A DNA stretch of 64,000 nucleotides from an uncultured Prevotellaceae bacterium. GTDB taxonomy: Bacteria; Bacteroidota; Bacteroidia; Bacteroidales; Bacteroidaceae. Positions 1-8,955 of the stretch are shown one piece after another; the stretch's first letter is position 1, and each line of letters opens with the position of its first letter. The stretch lies in the NCBI GenBank assembly GCA_946188395.1, contig CAMHUU010000003.1:48770-112769 (forward strand). The letters are read 5' to 3'. The position numbers and the translations under genes are program-made. The notes below the pieces were generated by a model. It was not told the DNA's origin and did not search any database. It saw only the letters and a program-made list of their open reading frames with translations.

Positions 1-1463
1 CCAATACCTTCAATGCTCAGCGCATCTCGATGGGCGACTACAGCATGCAGGACCACTGTCGCGACATCAACCTCGCAGCCGCTCGTTTGGCCCGTGAGTG
101 TGCCGACGAGTTCTCCTCGTCGGATAAGCCCCGCTACGTCGCTGGCAGCATCGGCCCCACAAGCAGAACAACCTCTGTTACCACCAGTGGCGAGCCACTT
201 GATAAGAATGTATTGCGTGAGGCCTATGCCGAACAAATACAAGCCCTCGTTGACGGAGGTGTCGATGCCCTCCTCATCGAGACGATCTTTGATGTAGAGA
301 ATGCCCGCATTGCCTTTGAGGAAGCCCAGCGCATAGCACCTCAGTTGCCTATCATGCTGAGTTTTAGCGTATCTACGCCCGATGGCCACAATATGTTGGG
401 ACAGGACATCTGTGAGTTCCTTCAGTCATTGAACAAGGAGGAAATCTTCTCCGTAGGAATCAATTGTGTTTCTGATGTTGCTCAGATGATGTCTCTCGTT
501 TGTCGCTTGGCACAGTTTGGTACACGGGTGAGCCTCTATCCCAATGCAGGAATGCCCGATGGCAACGGCCATTATAGCAAGACACCAGAGAGTCTGTTGG
601 CTGACGTCTGGCCATTGCTAGAAGGACATTTCTTGAACATCATTGGTGGCTGTTGTGGTACGACGGATGCACATATCTGCCTGTTTGCCAAAGCCATCGA
701 GCCCGTGCCAGGAATTTTCCTGTCACCGCTGAAAGCAGGAGAAATAGTTCCTGTAGTTTATGTTCCCGATACAAGTTCCATACCAGGAATTGAGATAAAA
801 ATTGAAGATAAGACGGATGCTGATGATCCAGCCGAGCGCCTCTTCGAGGCCATTCTCGCAGGCAAGAGCGATGAGGCTGCTGTAGCAACGAAGGAGGCTA
901 TCGCACAGGGCATTGCCCCACAAGACCTCATCAATGGTCAGATGATTCGTGCGATGGGTGAGGTGGGTCAACGCTTTCAGGATGGCAAGGCCTTTGTGCC
1001 CCAGTTGTTGATGGCTGGACGTGCCATGAAGGCAGCCCTCGAATTGCTGAAGCCTATGATGGCTGGTGCTGCCTCTACGTCGTTGGGCAAGGTGGTGATA
1101 GGTACTGTGAAGGGCGACTTGCACGACATCGGTAAGAACCTCGTGGCGTCGATGTTGGAAGGCTGTGGTTTCGAGGTTGTCAACATTGGTATCGACGTTT
1201 CTGCTGATGCCTTTATTCAGGCCATCAAGGAGAACCAGCCCGACATCCTTTGCATGAGTGCGCTGCTGACTACCACGATGGGGTATATGAAAGAAGTCAT
1301 CGACGCCCTCGAACAGGCTGGCATTCGCGACCAGGTAAAGGTGATGGTAGGTGGAGCCCCTGTGACACAGGGTTTTGCCGATGAGATTGGTGCCGATGGT
1401 TATAGCGACAATGCCAACTCGGCTGTCGCAGTCGCGAAGCAACTGTTAAAGGTAAAAAAGTAA
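1..1463 (+). CDS. Methionine-synthase-like homocysteine methyltransferase/corrinoid protein, 5' truncated, no pterin domain
   Basis: The reading frame is open from the left edge, so the start lies outside the window. The N-terminal part is a homocysteine S-methyltransferase barrel: a TFNAQRIS stretch like MetH, then zinc-ligand cysteines in GINC (nt 456-467) and GGCCGTT (about nt 645-665). A short linker leads straight to a helical cobalamin cap (from about nt 826) and a B12-binding Rossmann domain with the DxHxxG cobalt-ligand motif DLHDIG (nt 1116-1133). In standard MetH a methyltetrahydrofolate-binding domain sits between these two parts; it is absent here, as is the C-terminal reactivation domain. 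The protein could accept a methyl group on cobalamin and pass it to homocysteine; the donor is unknown. It converges on a separate reactivation protein and a URO-D methyltransferase. Confidence 0.87.
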   Translation, partial: NTFNAQRISMGDYSMQDHCRDINLAAARLARECADEFSSSDKPRYVAGSIGPTSRTTSVTTSGEPLDKNVLREAYAEQIQALVDGGVDALLIETIFDVENARIAFEEAQRIAPQLPIMLSFSVSTPDGHNMLGQDICEFLQSLNKEEIFSVGINCVSDVAQMMSLVCRLAQFGTRVSLYPNAGMPDGNGHYSKTPESLLADVWPLLEGHFLNIIGGCCGTTDAHICLFAKAIEPVPGIFLSPLKAGEIVPVVYVPDTSSIPGIEIKIEDKTDADDPAERLFEAILAGKSDEAAVATKEAIAQGIAPQDLINGQMIRAMGEVGQRFQDGKAFVPQLLMAGRAMKAALELLKPMMAGAASTSLGKVVIGTVKGDLHDIGKNLVASMLEGCGFEVVNIGIDVSADAFIQAIKENQPDILCMSALLTTTMGYMKEVIDALEQAGIRDQVKVMVGGAPVTQGFADEIGADGYSDNANSAVAVAKQLLKVKK

Positions 1464-1469
1464 TAGGGT

Positions 1470-1493
1470 AAAAAGGCATACTCAAGCCTTTTT
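1470..1493. terminator. Bidirectional terminator between convergent genes
   Basis: An 8-bp stem, AAAAAGGC (1470-1477) pairing with GCCTTTTT (1486-1493), has an 8-nt loop and T-rich sequence on both sides. It serves the left gene and overlaps the last codons of the minus-strand gene. Confidence 0.7.
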
Positions 1494-2129
1494 CTTGCGC
1501 TTATAGCATTTTTCAAACGTACAGAGTCCGCAGGAATAATCAAGTTTGCGGACTTCTCGTCCCAAGCCAATGATGCCGCTGACGCTCTTGATGGGAACCA
1601 TCAGCGACGAGTCTGTCAGTGTGATTCCACAGGTGTGCCCATCGAACAAAGGGAAGAGCCTTTGCTGCTCGCTGACGCGCCAACCGCAGTAGCCTGGCGA
1701 GAAGCGGTTGGTATGGTGCCAACCCAATTTGTCGATGCTGAGTTGCAGGCTGTTCTCCATCTGATCGGCACATTTCTCTGCAATCACCGAACCCAGCGCA
1801 TCAGCAATAAACACACGAACCATATCGCCCTCTGCTTTCAGACGCTGCTGATAGGCCTCGTAGTCCATACCAGCGGTGCATACAAAGAGCGCATAAGCCT
1901 CTGAGCCCCGCAGCTGACGAAGGATGATCTTACCCATATCGAAGTCGGGCAGTTCACGAACCACGAAGAAGCAGAACTGTGGACGAAGCCACTGGCACAC
2001 ATCGTCGACAACGGCCTGCGTTTCCTGTTGCGTCGCCTCGTCAGGCAGTGCACCATGATAGTCCATCTGCTCGTACACATCAGCAAGGGTTATCTGCAAG
2101 TCATTGTAGTCAAGCGTCTTCTGCGTCAC
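1482..2129 (-). CDS. Stand-alone MetH activation-domain protein (cobalamin reactivation)
   Basis: A 215-residue protein that matches the S-adenosylmethionine-binding activation domain of MetH. Visible signs are RFSPGYCGW followed by EQQRLFPLF, and GITLTDSSLMVPIKSVSG, which resembles the (E/D)S..M.P..SVSG segment of MetH. In MetH this domain re-methylates oxidised cob(II)alamin using AdoMet. Here it is a separate polypeptide, and it ends in a cysteine cluster (C-x2-C-x4-C) plus a basic tail that MetH lacks; metal binding there is an inference. It lies 35 bp downstream of the URO-D methyltransferase gene on the same strand and faces the corrinoid protein gene. The spacer before its start is made of degenerate CACGAATT repeats. 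Confidence 0.85.
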   Translation of the reverse strand: MTQKTLDYNDLQITLADVYEQMDYHGALPDEATQQETQAVVDDVCQWLRPQFCFFVVRELPDFDMGKIILRQLRGSEAYALFVCTAGMDYEAYQQRLKAEGDMVRVFIADALGSVIAEKCADQMENSLQLSIDKLGWHHTNRFSPGYCGWRVSEQQRLFPLFDGHTCGITLTDSSLMVPIKSVSGIIGLGREVRKLDYSCGLCTFEKCYKRKKKA

Positions 2130-2164
2130 AATTCGTGCTATTCGTGAAATTCGTGTTGAAAAAA

Positions 2165-3175
2165 CTATCTATGGTTCCATTCATCAAGCGCTTTGAAGAA
2201 GGCATTGATGTTCTCGACGGGCGTATGGGGAGGAGTGTCACACCCGCTGGAAAGAACAAAATTAGGATAGTCCTTCATCTTGTCCAGCAAGTCGAGCACC
2301 GTTTGGCGCATCAGCTCTGGTGTGCCGTCCTTGAAGACGCTGACAGGGTCGATATTACCCATGGCTAATGCCGTTGGGGGCACTTCCTTGATGACTTCCT
2401 CCATACGGCACTTGTTGCCAAAGTGGTAGGCAGCAGCACCCGTCGACACCATTGCCTGCGTGCATTGGCCCGTATTGCCACAATTGTGCAGGATGACGAT
2501 GAAGTTGTCGTCTTGCACCTTGTTGACAATATACTTCACATAGGCAGACGAGAAATTCTGGCAGTCGTCGTTCGACATCAGACCCGCAGCTGGTTCAGCC
2601 ATCAGCACACCATTGGCTCCCGTCTGTTTCAGCGCCTGGCAATACTTCTCGATGAACTGCGTACACTTCGCCAACAGCGTATGGGCAGCATCGGGATTCT
2701 CGTAAATCAGCATCATGATGCCTGACATGTCGTAGAGGCGTCCAGCCAACGAGAAGGGGCCGATGCAGCCAGCAAAGACGGGCTTTTGGCTTTCCATTGC
2801 ACGGGCTGCCAGGAGGTTGGCTTTCAGATATTGTGGAATGCGCCCTGCATGGAGCGAGGGAATCTGCAACTGGTTGATGCTCTCGACATCCGTCAGCATG
2901 TGCCCAGCAACGGCAGGTACTGCGTCGTCCGAAAAGGCTATCTCGGCACCAAAGGCCTCTGCTTCCGTCGTCAGGTCCATAATGGTACAGGCGGCAACGG
3001 CAGGGTAGGTCTGTGTCAGCCGTTCTACAGCCTCCGCATGAATGCGTCCGTTGCTGACAGCTTCGTGTACCGTGTTGCCATTCATCTCAATGCCAGGATG
3101 CGTCATCACTGGCATTGCCGTTACTTCCTTCCGTTGGATGATGTCCTCCACCCATTGGTTCATGTTCATCTTCAT
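2165..3175 (-). CDS. URO-D/MtaA-family corrinoid methyltransferase
   Basis: About 336 residues. The start chosen is the ATG at 3175 (MKMNMNQW); a longer frame to 3238 runs across the likely promoter and is unlikely. The sequence has the uroporphyrinogen-decarboxylase fold pattern of MtaA and CmuA methyltransferases, with candidate zinc ligands in HNCGNT and, near the C-terminus, SSGCDT. It lacks the decarboxylase context, since no haem genes are nearby. Characterised family members move methyl groups between a corrinoid protein and a thiol or methyl donor. Next to a pterin-less MetH-like corrinoid protein and a reactivation domain, the simplest inference is that this enzyme loads or unloads the methyl group. 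Its substrate cannot be read from the sequence. Confidence 0.82.
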   Translation of the reverse strand: MKMNMNQWVEDIIQRKEVTAMPVMTHPGIEMNGNTVHEAVSNGRIHAEAVERLTQTYPAVAACTIMDLTTEAEAFGAEIAFSDDAVPAVAGHMLTDVESINQLQIPSLHAGRIPQYLKANLLAARAMESQKPVFAGCIGPFSLAGRLYDMSGIMMLIYENPDAAHTLLAKCTQFIEKYCQALKQTGANGVLMAEPAAGLMSNDDCQNFSSAYVKYIVNKVQDDNFIVILHNCGNTGQCTQAMVSTGAAAYHFGNKCRMEEVIKEVPPTALAMGNIDPVSVFKDGTPELMRQTVLDLLDKMKDYPNFVLSSGCDTPPHTPVENINAFFKALDEWNHR

Positions 3176-3187
3176 ATCGTGTCGTAG

Positions 3188-3212
3188 TTTGCATCGTGAT
3201 TCACGATGCAAA
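3188..3212. promoter_or_regulatory. Perfect inverted repeat over the promoter of the methyltransferase gene
   Basis: TTTGCATCGTGA (3188-3199) and TCACGATGCAAA (3201-3212) are exact reverse complements with one base between. The right arm includes the TTTG of the minus-strand -7 box, so the repeat covers the expected transcription start. It could be an operator for a dimeric repressor or a hairpin at the 5' end of the mRNA. Confidence 0.7.
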
Positions 3213-3239
3213 GGTAAGCAAAATATTTTAGATGACAAA
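3209..3239 (-). promoter_or_regulatory. Bacteroidota-type promoter for the methyltransferase/reactivation operon
   Basis: On the minus strand TTTG (3239-3236) is followed after 19 bp by TACCTTTG (3216-3209), which matches the known -33/-7 consensus of this phylum. The ATG at 3175 follows about 33 bp further on. Confidence 0.72.
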
Positions 3240-3289
3240 ACTATCGGCTGTCCGTCTTAATAAAAATAATCAAAAAGCAGAAAAAGAAT

Positions 3290-4228
3290 ATGGAAACGAC
3301 ATTCAAGAAGCCTCTTAGTGGCATCATTCCCCCACTGGTAACCCCCCTGAAGAACAACGAAACGCTCGATGTGGAGAGTCTCGAACGACTCATCGAACAC
3401 TTGATAGAAGGTGGCGTTCACGGCCTGTTTGTATTGGGTACGACGGGTGAGGAACAGAGCCTCTCGTACGACGTGCGCAAGCAGATGATTAAGGAGTCGT
3501 GTCGTATCAATCGTGGTCGTCTGCCCCTGTTGGCGTGCATTACCGACACGTCGATAGAAGAGAGCATCCGCCTGGCCAAGAAGGCTGCCGACTATGGTGC
3601 CGATGGAGTTGTATCGGCCCCACCTTACTACTTTGCTACTGGTCAGCCCGAGTTGGCTCAGTTCTACGAGGAGCTGGTGCCTCAGTTGCCGCTTCCCGTG
3701 TTCCTTTATAATATGCCCTCGCACGTGAAGGTGAGCTTTGCTCCTGACACTGTGAAGCGCATTGCCCAATTGGAGCAGGTGGTGGGTTTCAAGGACTCAA
3801 GTGCTAATGCCGTCTATTTCCAGTCGGTGATGTACAAGATGCAGCACCGCAAGGACTTTGCGATGCTCGTTGGTCCTGAGGAGATTACGGGCGAGTGTGT
3901 GCTGCTGGGTGCACAAGGTGGCATCAACGGTGGTGCCAACATGTTCCCTGAGCTCTATGTGGCTATGTATGATGCAGCCCGTCAGCACAACATCGAGCGT
4001 GTGTTGCAGTTGCAGCAGCTCATCATGCAGATTTCGACGACGATTTATACCGTTGGCAAGCACGGATCGAGCTATCTGAAGGGTCTGAAGTGTGCCCTCT
4101 CGCTCTTAGGTATCATCAACGACGACTTTGTGGCCTCGCCGTTCTATAAGTTCGAGGCTCCTGAACGCGTAAAAATCCGTCAGGCTTTAGAGGCCCTGCC
4201 TATTGAGAATGGAAAATTGAAATTATGA
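3290..4228 (+). CDS. DapA/NanA-family (beta/alpha)8 aldolase, probable N-acetylneuraminate lyase or keto-acid aldolase
   Basis: A 312-residue class I aldolase. The family GTTGE motif is present, the catalytic tyrosine is in LYNMP, and the Schiff-base lysine is in VGFKDSS. Length is typical for dihydrodipicolinate synthase and sialic acid lyase. Because it is followed 17 bp later by a sodium:solute symporter rather than by lysine genes, a catabolic role in cleaving sialic acid or another 2-keto-3-deoxy sugar acid is favoured. No ManNAc epimerase or kinase is present in the window, so the sialic acid assignment remains an inference. It is divergent from the methyltransferase operon. Confidence 0.78.
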   Translation: METTFKKPLSGIIPPLVTPLKNNETLDVESLERLIEHLIEGGVHGLFVLGTTGEEQSLSYDVRKQMIKESCRINRGRLPLLACITDTSIEESIRLAKKAADYGADGVVSAPPYYFATGQPELAQFYEELVPQLPLPVFLYNMPSHVKVSFAPDTVKRIAQLEQVVGFKDSSANAVYFQSVMYKMQHRKDFAMLVGPEEITGECVLLGAQGGINGGANMFPELYVAMYDAARQHNIERVLQLQQLIMQISTTIYTVGKHGSSYLKGLKCALSLLGIINDDFVASPFYKFEAPERVKIRQALEALPIENGKLKL

Positions 4229-4249
4229 ATTATGCATTATGAATTATGC
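4222..4249 (+). repeat. 14-bp perfect tandem duplication spanning a stop-start junction
   Basis: Two exact copies of ATTATGAATTATGC (4222-4235 and 4236-4249). The first contains the aldolase stop codon and the second contains the symporter ATG. Confidence 0.85.
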
Positions 4250-5757
4250 ATTTAATTGATTTCATCGTCTTCATTGTCTTTACGCTGGGTGTGGTGGTGT
4301 TCGGCTGCTCGTTCTTCAAGAAGGGCTCCAGCGCTGACGAGTTTACATCCGCAGGACACTCCATTCCTGGCTGGGTGGTGGGCATGTCGATATTCGCCAC
4401 TTATGTATCGAGCATTTCGTATATCGGCTATCCGGGCAAGGCGTTTGCTGCCGATTGGAACGCCTTTGTGTTCTCGCTGTCGATACCCATTGCGAGCTAT
4501 TTTGCCGCCAAGTATTTCGTGCCGTTCTACCGCCATTCAGGCTCCGTATCGGCCTATACGTTCTTGGAGGAGAAGTTTGGCGCGTGGGCCCGGTTGTATG
4601 CCTCTGCGTGCTACCTGTTGACGCAGATTGCCCGCATGGGCTCTATCCTCTATCTGCTGGCCGTTCCGATGTATATCCTCATGGGTTGGAACATGCATAC
4701 CGTCATCATTCTGACGTCCATTGGCATCATCATCTATTCGATGATGGGTGGTCTGAAGGCAGTCATCTGGGCGGACGCCATACAGGGTATTATTCTGATT
4801 GGTGGCGCCGTGCTGTGTCTGGGCATTCTGATGTTCTCGATGCCCGAGGGCCCTATGCAGACCTTTGAACTGGCGGCCAACTCGCCCATGGGCAACAAGT
4901 TCTCGTTGGGTGCGTTTACATCAGACCTCACGACGTCGACCTTCTGGGTATGTCTGATTTACGGCATCTTTATTAATCTGCAAAACTATGGCATTGACCA
5001 GAACTACGTGCAACGCTATCATGCGGCGAAGACAGACAAGGACGCGAAGTTCTCGGCGCTCTTCGGAGGCTATCTGTTCATTCCCGTCTCTGCGCTGTTC
5101 TTCCTGATTGGTTCGGCCCTCTACAGCTACTATCAGGCTGGCGTCGCTGAGTTGCCTGCAGAGATTCAGGCCAAGCCCGACTACGTATTCCCCTACTTCA
5201 TCGTCAATGGTCTGCCCGTAGGCCTTCGAGGCTTGCTCATTGCGAGCATCTTTGCTGCTGGCATGTCGACCGTTTCGACCAGTGTAACCTCTGCCGCTAC
5301 GATTATCCTGACGGACTATGTGCGCCCGTTCTTCTTGAAGGCCCGTAGTGTAGCCGACCATCTGCGCCACCACGATCCGCAGGACCATCACAAACATCAG
5401 AAACTTGAATTGGCCATCGTGCGCCTGTCCAGCTTTGGCGTGGGCATCTTGGGCGCTTGTGTGGCCATTGCAATGCTCTCGGTAGAAAGCATCATTGACG
5501 CGTGGTGGACGTTGTCGAGCATCTTCTCGGGGGGTATGCTGGGACTCTTCCTCTTGGGTTGCATTCCTCAGAAAATCAACCGTATGGCAGCACTCCTTGG
5601 GTGTATCTGTGGTGTCTTGGTCATCGGTTGGATCAGTATGGCCTCCATGTGGAACCTGCCAGGCATTCATCTGCATCCCTACTTGGCCATTGTTCTCGGC
5701 ACGTGTGTCATCTTCTTGACGGGTTTCTTGGCTACGCTGGCCGTAAAAAAAGGTTGA
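4246..5757 (+). CDS. Sodium:solute symporter (SSS family)
   Basis: A 503-residue integral membrane protein with about 13 hydrophobic segments. The N-terminal part reads like SSS transporters (a glycine-rich SAGHSIPGWVVG segment, then STYVSSISYIG-like residues in TM2). The family uses the sodium gradient to import sugars, sialic acid, amino acids or vitamins. It starts 17 bp after the aldolase stop and is surely co-transcribed with it, so the cargo is probably the aldolase substrate. A histidine-rich loop (HLRHHDPQDHHKHQK) near residues 370-385 is unusual for a cytoplasmic loop. No terminator was found after the gene. Confidence 0.85.
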   Translation: MHLIDFIVFIVFTLGVVVFGCSFFKKGSSADEFTSAGHSIPGWVVGMSIFATYVSSISYIGYPGKAFAADWNAFVFSLSIPIASYFAAKYFVPFYRHSGSVSAYTFLEEKFGAWARLYASACYLLTQIARMGSILYLLAVPMYILMGWNMHTVIILTSIGIIIYSMMGGLKAVIWADAIQGIILIGGAVLCLGILMFSMPEGPMQTFELAANSPMGNKFSLGAFTSDLTTSTFWVCLIYGIFINLQNYGIDQNYVQRYHAAKTDKDAKFSALFGGYLFIPVSALFFLIGSALYSYYQAGVAELPAEIQAKPDYVFPYFIVNGLPVGLRGLLIASIFAAGMSTVSTSVTSAATIILTDYVRPFFLKARSVADHLRHHDPQDHHKHQKLELAIVRLSSFGVGILGACVAIAMLSVESIIDAWWTLSSIFSGGMLGLFLLGCIPQKINRMAALLGCICGVLVIGWISMASMWNLPGIHLHPYLAIVLGTCVIFLTGFLATLAVKKG

Positions 5758-5880
5758 TAAATGTTGAAAAAGGATTAATAAAATGATGAAAAAGTAGAGG
5801 AAATAGGCTCAAATGCGTAGTTTTAGTTCATAAAGAGTTAATAATGTTTAACAAATCCTGCGTATTTCAAATTTAATCCC

Positions 5881-5888
5881 TATATTTG
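5881..5888 (+). promoter_or_regulatory. Candidate -7 box for the outer-membrane barrel gene
   Basis: TATATTTG fits TAnnTTTG and lies about 85 bp before the start codon. No convincing -33 box was found at the usual spacing. Confidence 0.45.
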
Positions 5889-5973
5889 CGACATCAAAAG
5901 TCAAGCAATTGACTGATATTTAAGTAGAAAACAAACATTATTAATTCATTTTATTCATTAAAACAATTTGATT

Positions 5974-6576
5974 ATGAAGAAGATTATGATGATTGCAGCT
6001 ATGATGCTGCTGAGCGTAGGTGCATTTGCACAGAACGAAGTAGGTCAGTTTACTTTGAAACCCATGGCCGGTGTAAACCTCGCTACGCTGACGAAGACAG
6101 ATGATTCAAAATTGCGTGTAGGTCTTGCTGCTGGTGTTGAGGCAGAATATGGTGTAGCTGAAAACTTCAGCCTCAGCCTTGGCGCTCTCTACTCTATGCA
6201 GGGTGTGAAATTCACAGAGAAAGGTAGTGGCGCAACGCTTGATGTAACTTACAAACTTGACTACATCAACATTCCCGTTTTGGCAAATTACTATCTGTTT
6301 AAGGGCTTTGCCATCAAGGCTGGTATTCAGCCTGCTTTCAAGGCTTCTGCCAAGGTGAAAGCTGAACTTTCTTCTGGTAGTGCTTCTGTTAAGGATTCTG
6401 AGACTCTTGATGGTGTAAAGGGCTTTGCTCTTTCTATTCCCTTTGGTCTGTCTTACGAGTATGAGAGCTTCGTTCTCGATGCACGTTACAACCTCGGTGT
6501 AACCAAGGCCTTTGATGCTGGTGATTCCAAGAACTCTTGGTTCATGTTCACCCTGGGTTACAAGTTCGCTCTCTAA
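5974..6576 (+). CDS. Small outer-membrane beta-barrel protein (porin/PorT-like family)
   Basis: About 200 residues starting at the ATG at 5974 (MKKIMMIAAMM). A signal peptide ends at FAQ, residues 1-20. The mature part has alternating polar/hydrophobic strands (FTLKPMAGVNLATL, GVEAEYGVAENFSLSLGALYS, INIPVLANYYLF) and ends in LGYKFAL, with an aromatic residue near the C-terminus as in barrels recognised by BamA. This is typical of the OMP_b-brl families that are common in Bacteroidota. It is a single-gene unit with its own terminator. The function is unknown. Confidence 0.8.
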   Translation: MKKIMMIAAMMLLSVGAFAQNEVGQFTLKPMAGVNLATLTKTDDSKLRVGLAAGVEAEYGVAENFSLSLGALYSMQGVKFTEKGSGATLDVTYKLDYINIPVLANYYLFKGFAIKAGIQPAFKASAKVKAELSSGSASVKDSETLDGVKGFALSIPFGLSYEYESFVLDARYNLGVTKAFDAGDSKNSWFMFTLGYKFAL

Positions 6577-6600
6577 GCACTTATTTACGTTATAATAATG

Positions 6601-6634
6601 ATGCGCTCCTCCTCAACGAGGGGCGCATTTTTTA
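6601..6634 (+). terminator. Rho-independent terminator
   Basis: An 11-bp stem (6601-6611 with 6618-6628, one G-T pair), a 6-nt loop CTCAAC and a run of six T. It lies 24 bp after the barrel gene. Confidence 0.9.
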
Positions 6635-6835
6635 TTCCTAGGGCAGGGAATTTTTGCGCGCTGGGCAGGTAGCAATTTTTCCCAGGGCTGGGAACAATTT
6701 AGTCCCAAGGTGGGAACAATCGGCCCTTGGGAAGCGGGCAGGCGATCTACCGGTAGTAAGCGGCCCGTCTACTACTACTAAGCGGGCAGTCCGCTACGAC
6801 TAAACGAACCGTTGGGAAGTAATGTGCTGTAGGGA
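6635..6835. repeat. Gene-free stretch of small dispersed hairpins
   Basis: No coding frame is credible here. The stretch holds TTCCCAGGGCTGGGAA (6679-6694), then CCCAAGGTGGGAA (6704-6716), a CCCTTGGG core (6724-6731), the palindrome CTACCGGTAG (6747-6756) and AGCGGGCAGTCCGCT (6781-6795). The TTCCCA..TGGGAACAA units match those found inside the GH106 coding sequence at 54162-54220. Confidence 0.7.
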
Positions 6836-7091
6836 TATTCACAGATTCACAATTCACAGTTTATTTTTCGAGCCCCCTTGCCGTAGACTTGCATGAGGAG
6901 TGTTAATATATATTAATATATATAATTATATAAATAGATATAGATAAAATCTATCTCTTGGAGAGGGGTACCCCTTAGAAATAAAACTGTGAAACTGTGA
7001 AACTGTGAATGCACGCATTCGCTGATGACATTCGTCAAGCCTGTTCGTCATATAAGTTGGAAACTTATAACACTAAAGCATATCAAAAACA
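6836..7091. promoter_or_regulatory. Leader region of fucI with long inverted repeat and start-proximal hairpin
   Basis: TTCACA-type repeats (6838-6868) are imperfectly complementary to CTGTGAAA repeats (6978-7010); between them is an AT-rich stretch (6901-6955). Closer to the gene, TATAAGTT (7051-7058) pairs with AACTTATA (7062-7069) across a 3-nt loop, 22 bp before the fucI ATG. No clear TAnnTTTG promoter was seen. Confidence 0.5.
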
Positions 7092-8918
7092 ATGATGAAA
7101 CAGAATTATCCGAAGATTGGTATTCGTCCGACGATTGATGGTCGTCAGGGCGGCATCCGTGAGGGACTGGAAGAAAAGACGATGGCGCTGGCCAACGCAG
7201 TGAAGAACCTGATTGAGCAGAACCTAAAGAACGGCGATGGCTCGAAGGTGGAGTGTGTGATATCTGATACGACAATTGGTCGTGTCGGCGAGTCGGCTGC
7301 TTGTGCTGAGAAATTCGAGCGCGAGGGCGTAGGCTCGACCATCACCGTCACATCGTGCTGGTGCTACGGCTCAGAGACGATGGACATGAATCCCACCTAT
7401 CCGAAGGCCGTTTGGGGCTTCAACGGAACGGAGCGCCCAGGAGCCGTTTATCTGGCTGCTGTGCTGGCTGCTCACGCTCAGAAGGGTCTGCCCGCCTACG
7501 GCATCTATGGTCACGACGTGCAGGACTTGGCTGACAACACCATTCCTGAGGACGTAGCAGAGAAGATTCTGCGCTTTGCCCGTGCCGCTCAGGCTGTGGC
7601 TACGATGCGTGGCAAGAGCTATCTGTCGTTAGGCAACACCTGTATGGGTATCGCTGGTTCGATAGTCAATGCCGACTTCCTGCAGCAGTATTTAGGCATG
7701 CGCACAGAATACGTTTCGTTGGTTGAGATATTACGTCGCGTTGACTTTGGCATCTACGACAAGGAGGAGTTTGAGAAGGCCATGAAGTGGGTTGACAAAT
7801 ACTGCAAACCCAACGAGGGCCACGACTATAACGAGGACCGCCCGCTGTTCCCAGGCGTGCCCATGACCACCTTCAACGGCAAGGGCAAGGGTAAGAACCG
7901 TCAGGAGAAAGACGAGGACTGGGAGTTCACCGTGAAGACGATGATGATCATCCGCGACCTGATGCAGGGCAGCGAAAAGCTGCTCGAGATGGGTTACAAG
8001 GAAGAGGCCATCGGCCACAACGCCATTGCTGCGGGTGTACAGGGTCAGCGTCAGTGGACGGACTACAAGCCCAACTTCGACTTCCCCGAGTCAATGATGT
8101 GCACGTCGTTCGACTGGAACGGACCTCGTGAAGCCTATACGCTGGCTACGGAGAACGACTTCCTGAACGGTATGTCGATGCTGTTCGGACACCTGCTGAC
8201 CAACAAGGGTGTGATGTTCAGCGACATCCGCACCTATTGGAGCCCAGAGGCCGTCAAACGCGTGACGGGTACTGTGCTGAGCGGTTCTGCCGCTCAGGGC
8301 TTCATCCACCTCATTAATAGTGGTGCCACCACCCTCGACGCTACGGGTGCTATGAGCGACGCTCAGGGCAACCCCACCATCAAGAACTTCTGGGAGATGG
8401 ATAACAATGATGTAGAGGCCTGTCTGAAGGCTACTTCATGGATGCCTGCCGATCGCGACTACTTCCGCGGAGGCGGCTATTCGAGCCACTTCGTTACGCG
8501 TGGCGGTATGCCAATGACTATGCTGCGTCTGAACCTCGTGGCTGGCTTAGGCCCTGTGCTGCAGTTGGCTGAGGGCTGGACGGTAGAGCTCGACCCCAAG
8601 ACGCACGATATTCTGGACAAGCGTACCGACCCCACATGGCCTACCACGTGGTTTGCCCCACGTCTGGACCCCACGAAGGATGCCTTCAAGGACGTCTACT
8701 CAGTCATGAACAACTGGGGAGCCAATCATGGAGCCATCTGCTACGGACACGTTGGCGCTGACCTCATCACGCTTTGTGCTATGCTGCGTATCCCCGTCTG
8801 CATGCATAACATTGCCGATAAGGACATCTTCCGTCCTGCCGCTTGGAACGCATTCGGTATGGACAAAGAAGGCGCCGACTATCGTGCCTGCGCCAACTTT
8901 GGTCCTATCTATAAGTAA
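7092..8918 (+). CDS. fucI: L-fucose isomerase
   Basis: A 608-residue protein close to the usual 590 residues of FucI. It opens with the family segment [12 protein letters not shown] and contains the conserved [22 protein letters not shown] and GNTCMGI blocks. It converts L-fucose to L-fuculose (also D-arabinose to D-ribulose) in the cytoplasm, using a divalent metal. The fuculose kinase and aldolase are not in the window. A second ATG three bases on is an equally possible start. The nearby GH95 enzymes at 20.9 and 61.4 kb could supply its substrate. A bidirectional terminator follows. Confidence 0.96.
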   Translation: MMKQNYPKIGIRPTIDGRQGGIREGLEEKTMALANAVKNLIEQNLKNGDGSKVECVISDTTIGRVGESAACAEKFEREGVGSTITVTSCWCYGSETMDMNPTYPKAVWGFNGTERPGAVYLAAVLAAHAQKGLPAYGIYGHDVQDLADNTIPEDVAEKILRFARAAQAVATMRGKSYLSLGNTCMGIAGSIVNADFLQQYLGMRTEYVSLVEILRRVDFGIYDKEEFEKAMKWVDKYCKPNEGHDYNEDRPLFPGVPMTTFNGKGKGKNRQEKDEDWEFTVKTMMIIRDLMQGSEKLLEMGYKEEAIGHNAIAAGVQGQRQWTDYKPNFDFPESMMCTSFDWNGPREAYTLATENDFLNGMSMLFGHLLTNKGVMFSDIRTYWSPEAVKRVTGTVLSGSAAQGFIHLINSGATTLDATGAMSDAQGNPTIKNFWEMDNNDVEACLKATSWMPADRDYFRGGGYSSHFVTRGGMPMTMLRLNLVAGLGPVLQLAEGWTVELDPKTHDILDKRTDPTWPTTWFAPRLDPTKDAFKDVYSVMNNWGANHGAICYGHVGADLITLCAMLRIPVCMHNIADKDIFRPAAWNAFGMDKEGADYRACANFGPIYK

Positions 8919-8925
8919 AGAAAAG

Positions 8926-8955
8926 CCCAGCGGAAAACCGCTGGGTATCTTTTTC
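8926..8955. terminator. Bidirectional terminator between fucI and the GH3 gene
   Basis: CCCAGCGG (8926-8933) pairs with CCGCTGGG (8938-8945) across AAAA, followed by TATCTTTTTC. On the minus strand a T-rich tail follows as well. Confidence 0.85.

Noticed and set aside
3290..4228. Calling the aldolase dapA of lysine biosynthesis
   Set aside because: It is followed directly by a sodium symporter and has no lysine genes around; a catabolic aldolase is more likely, though family motifs alone do not decide.
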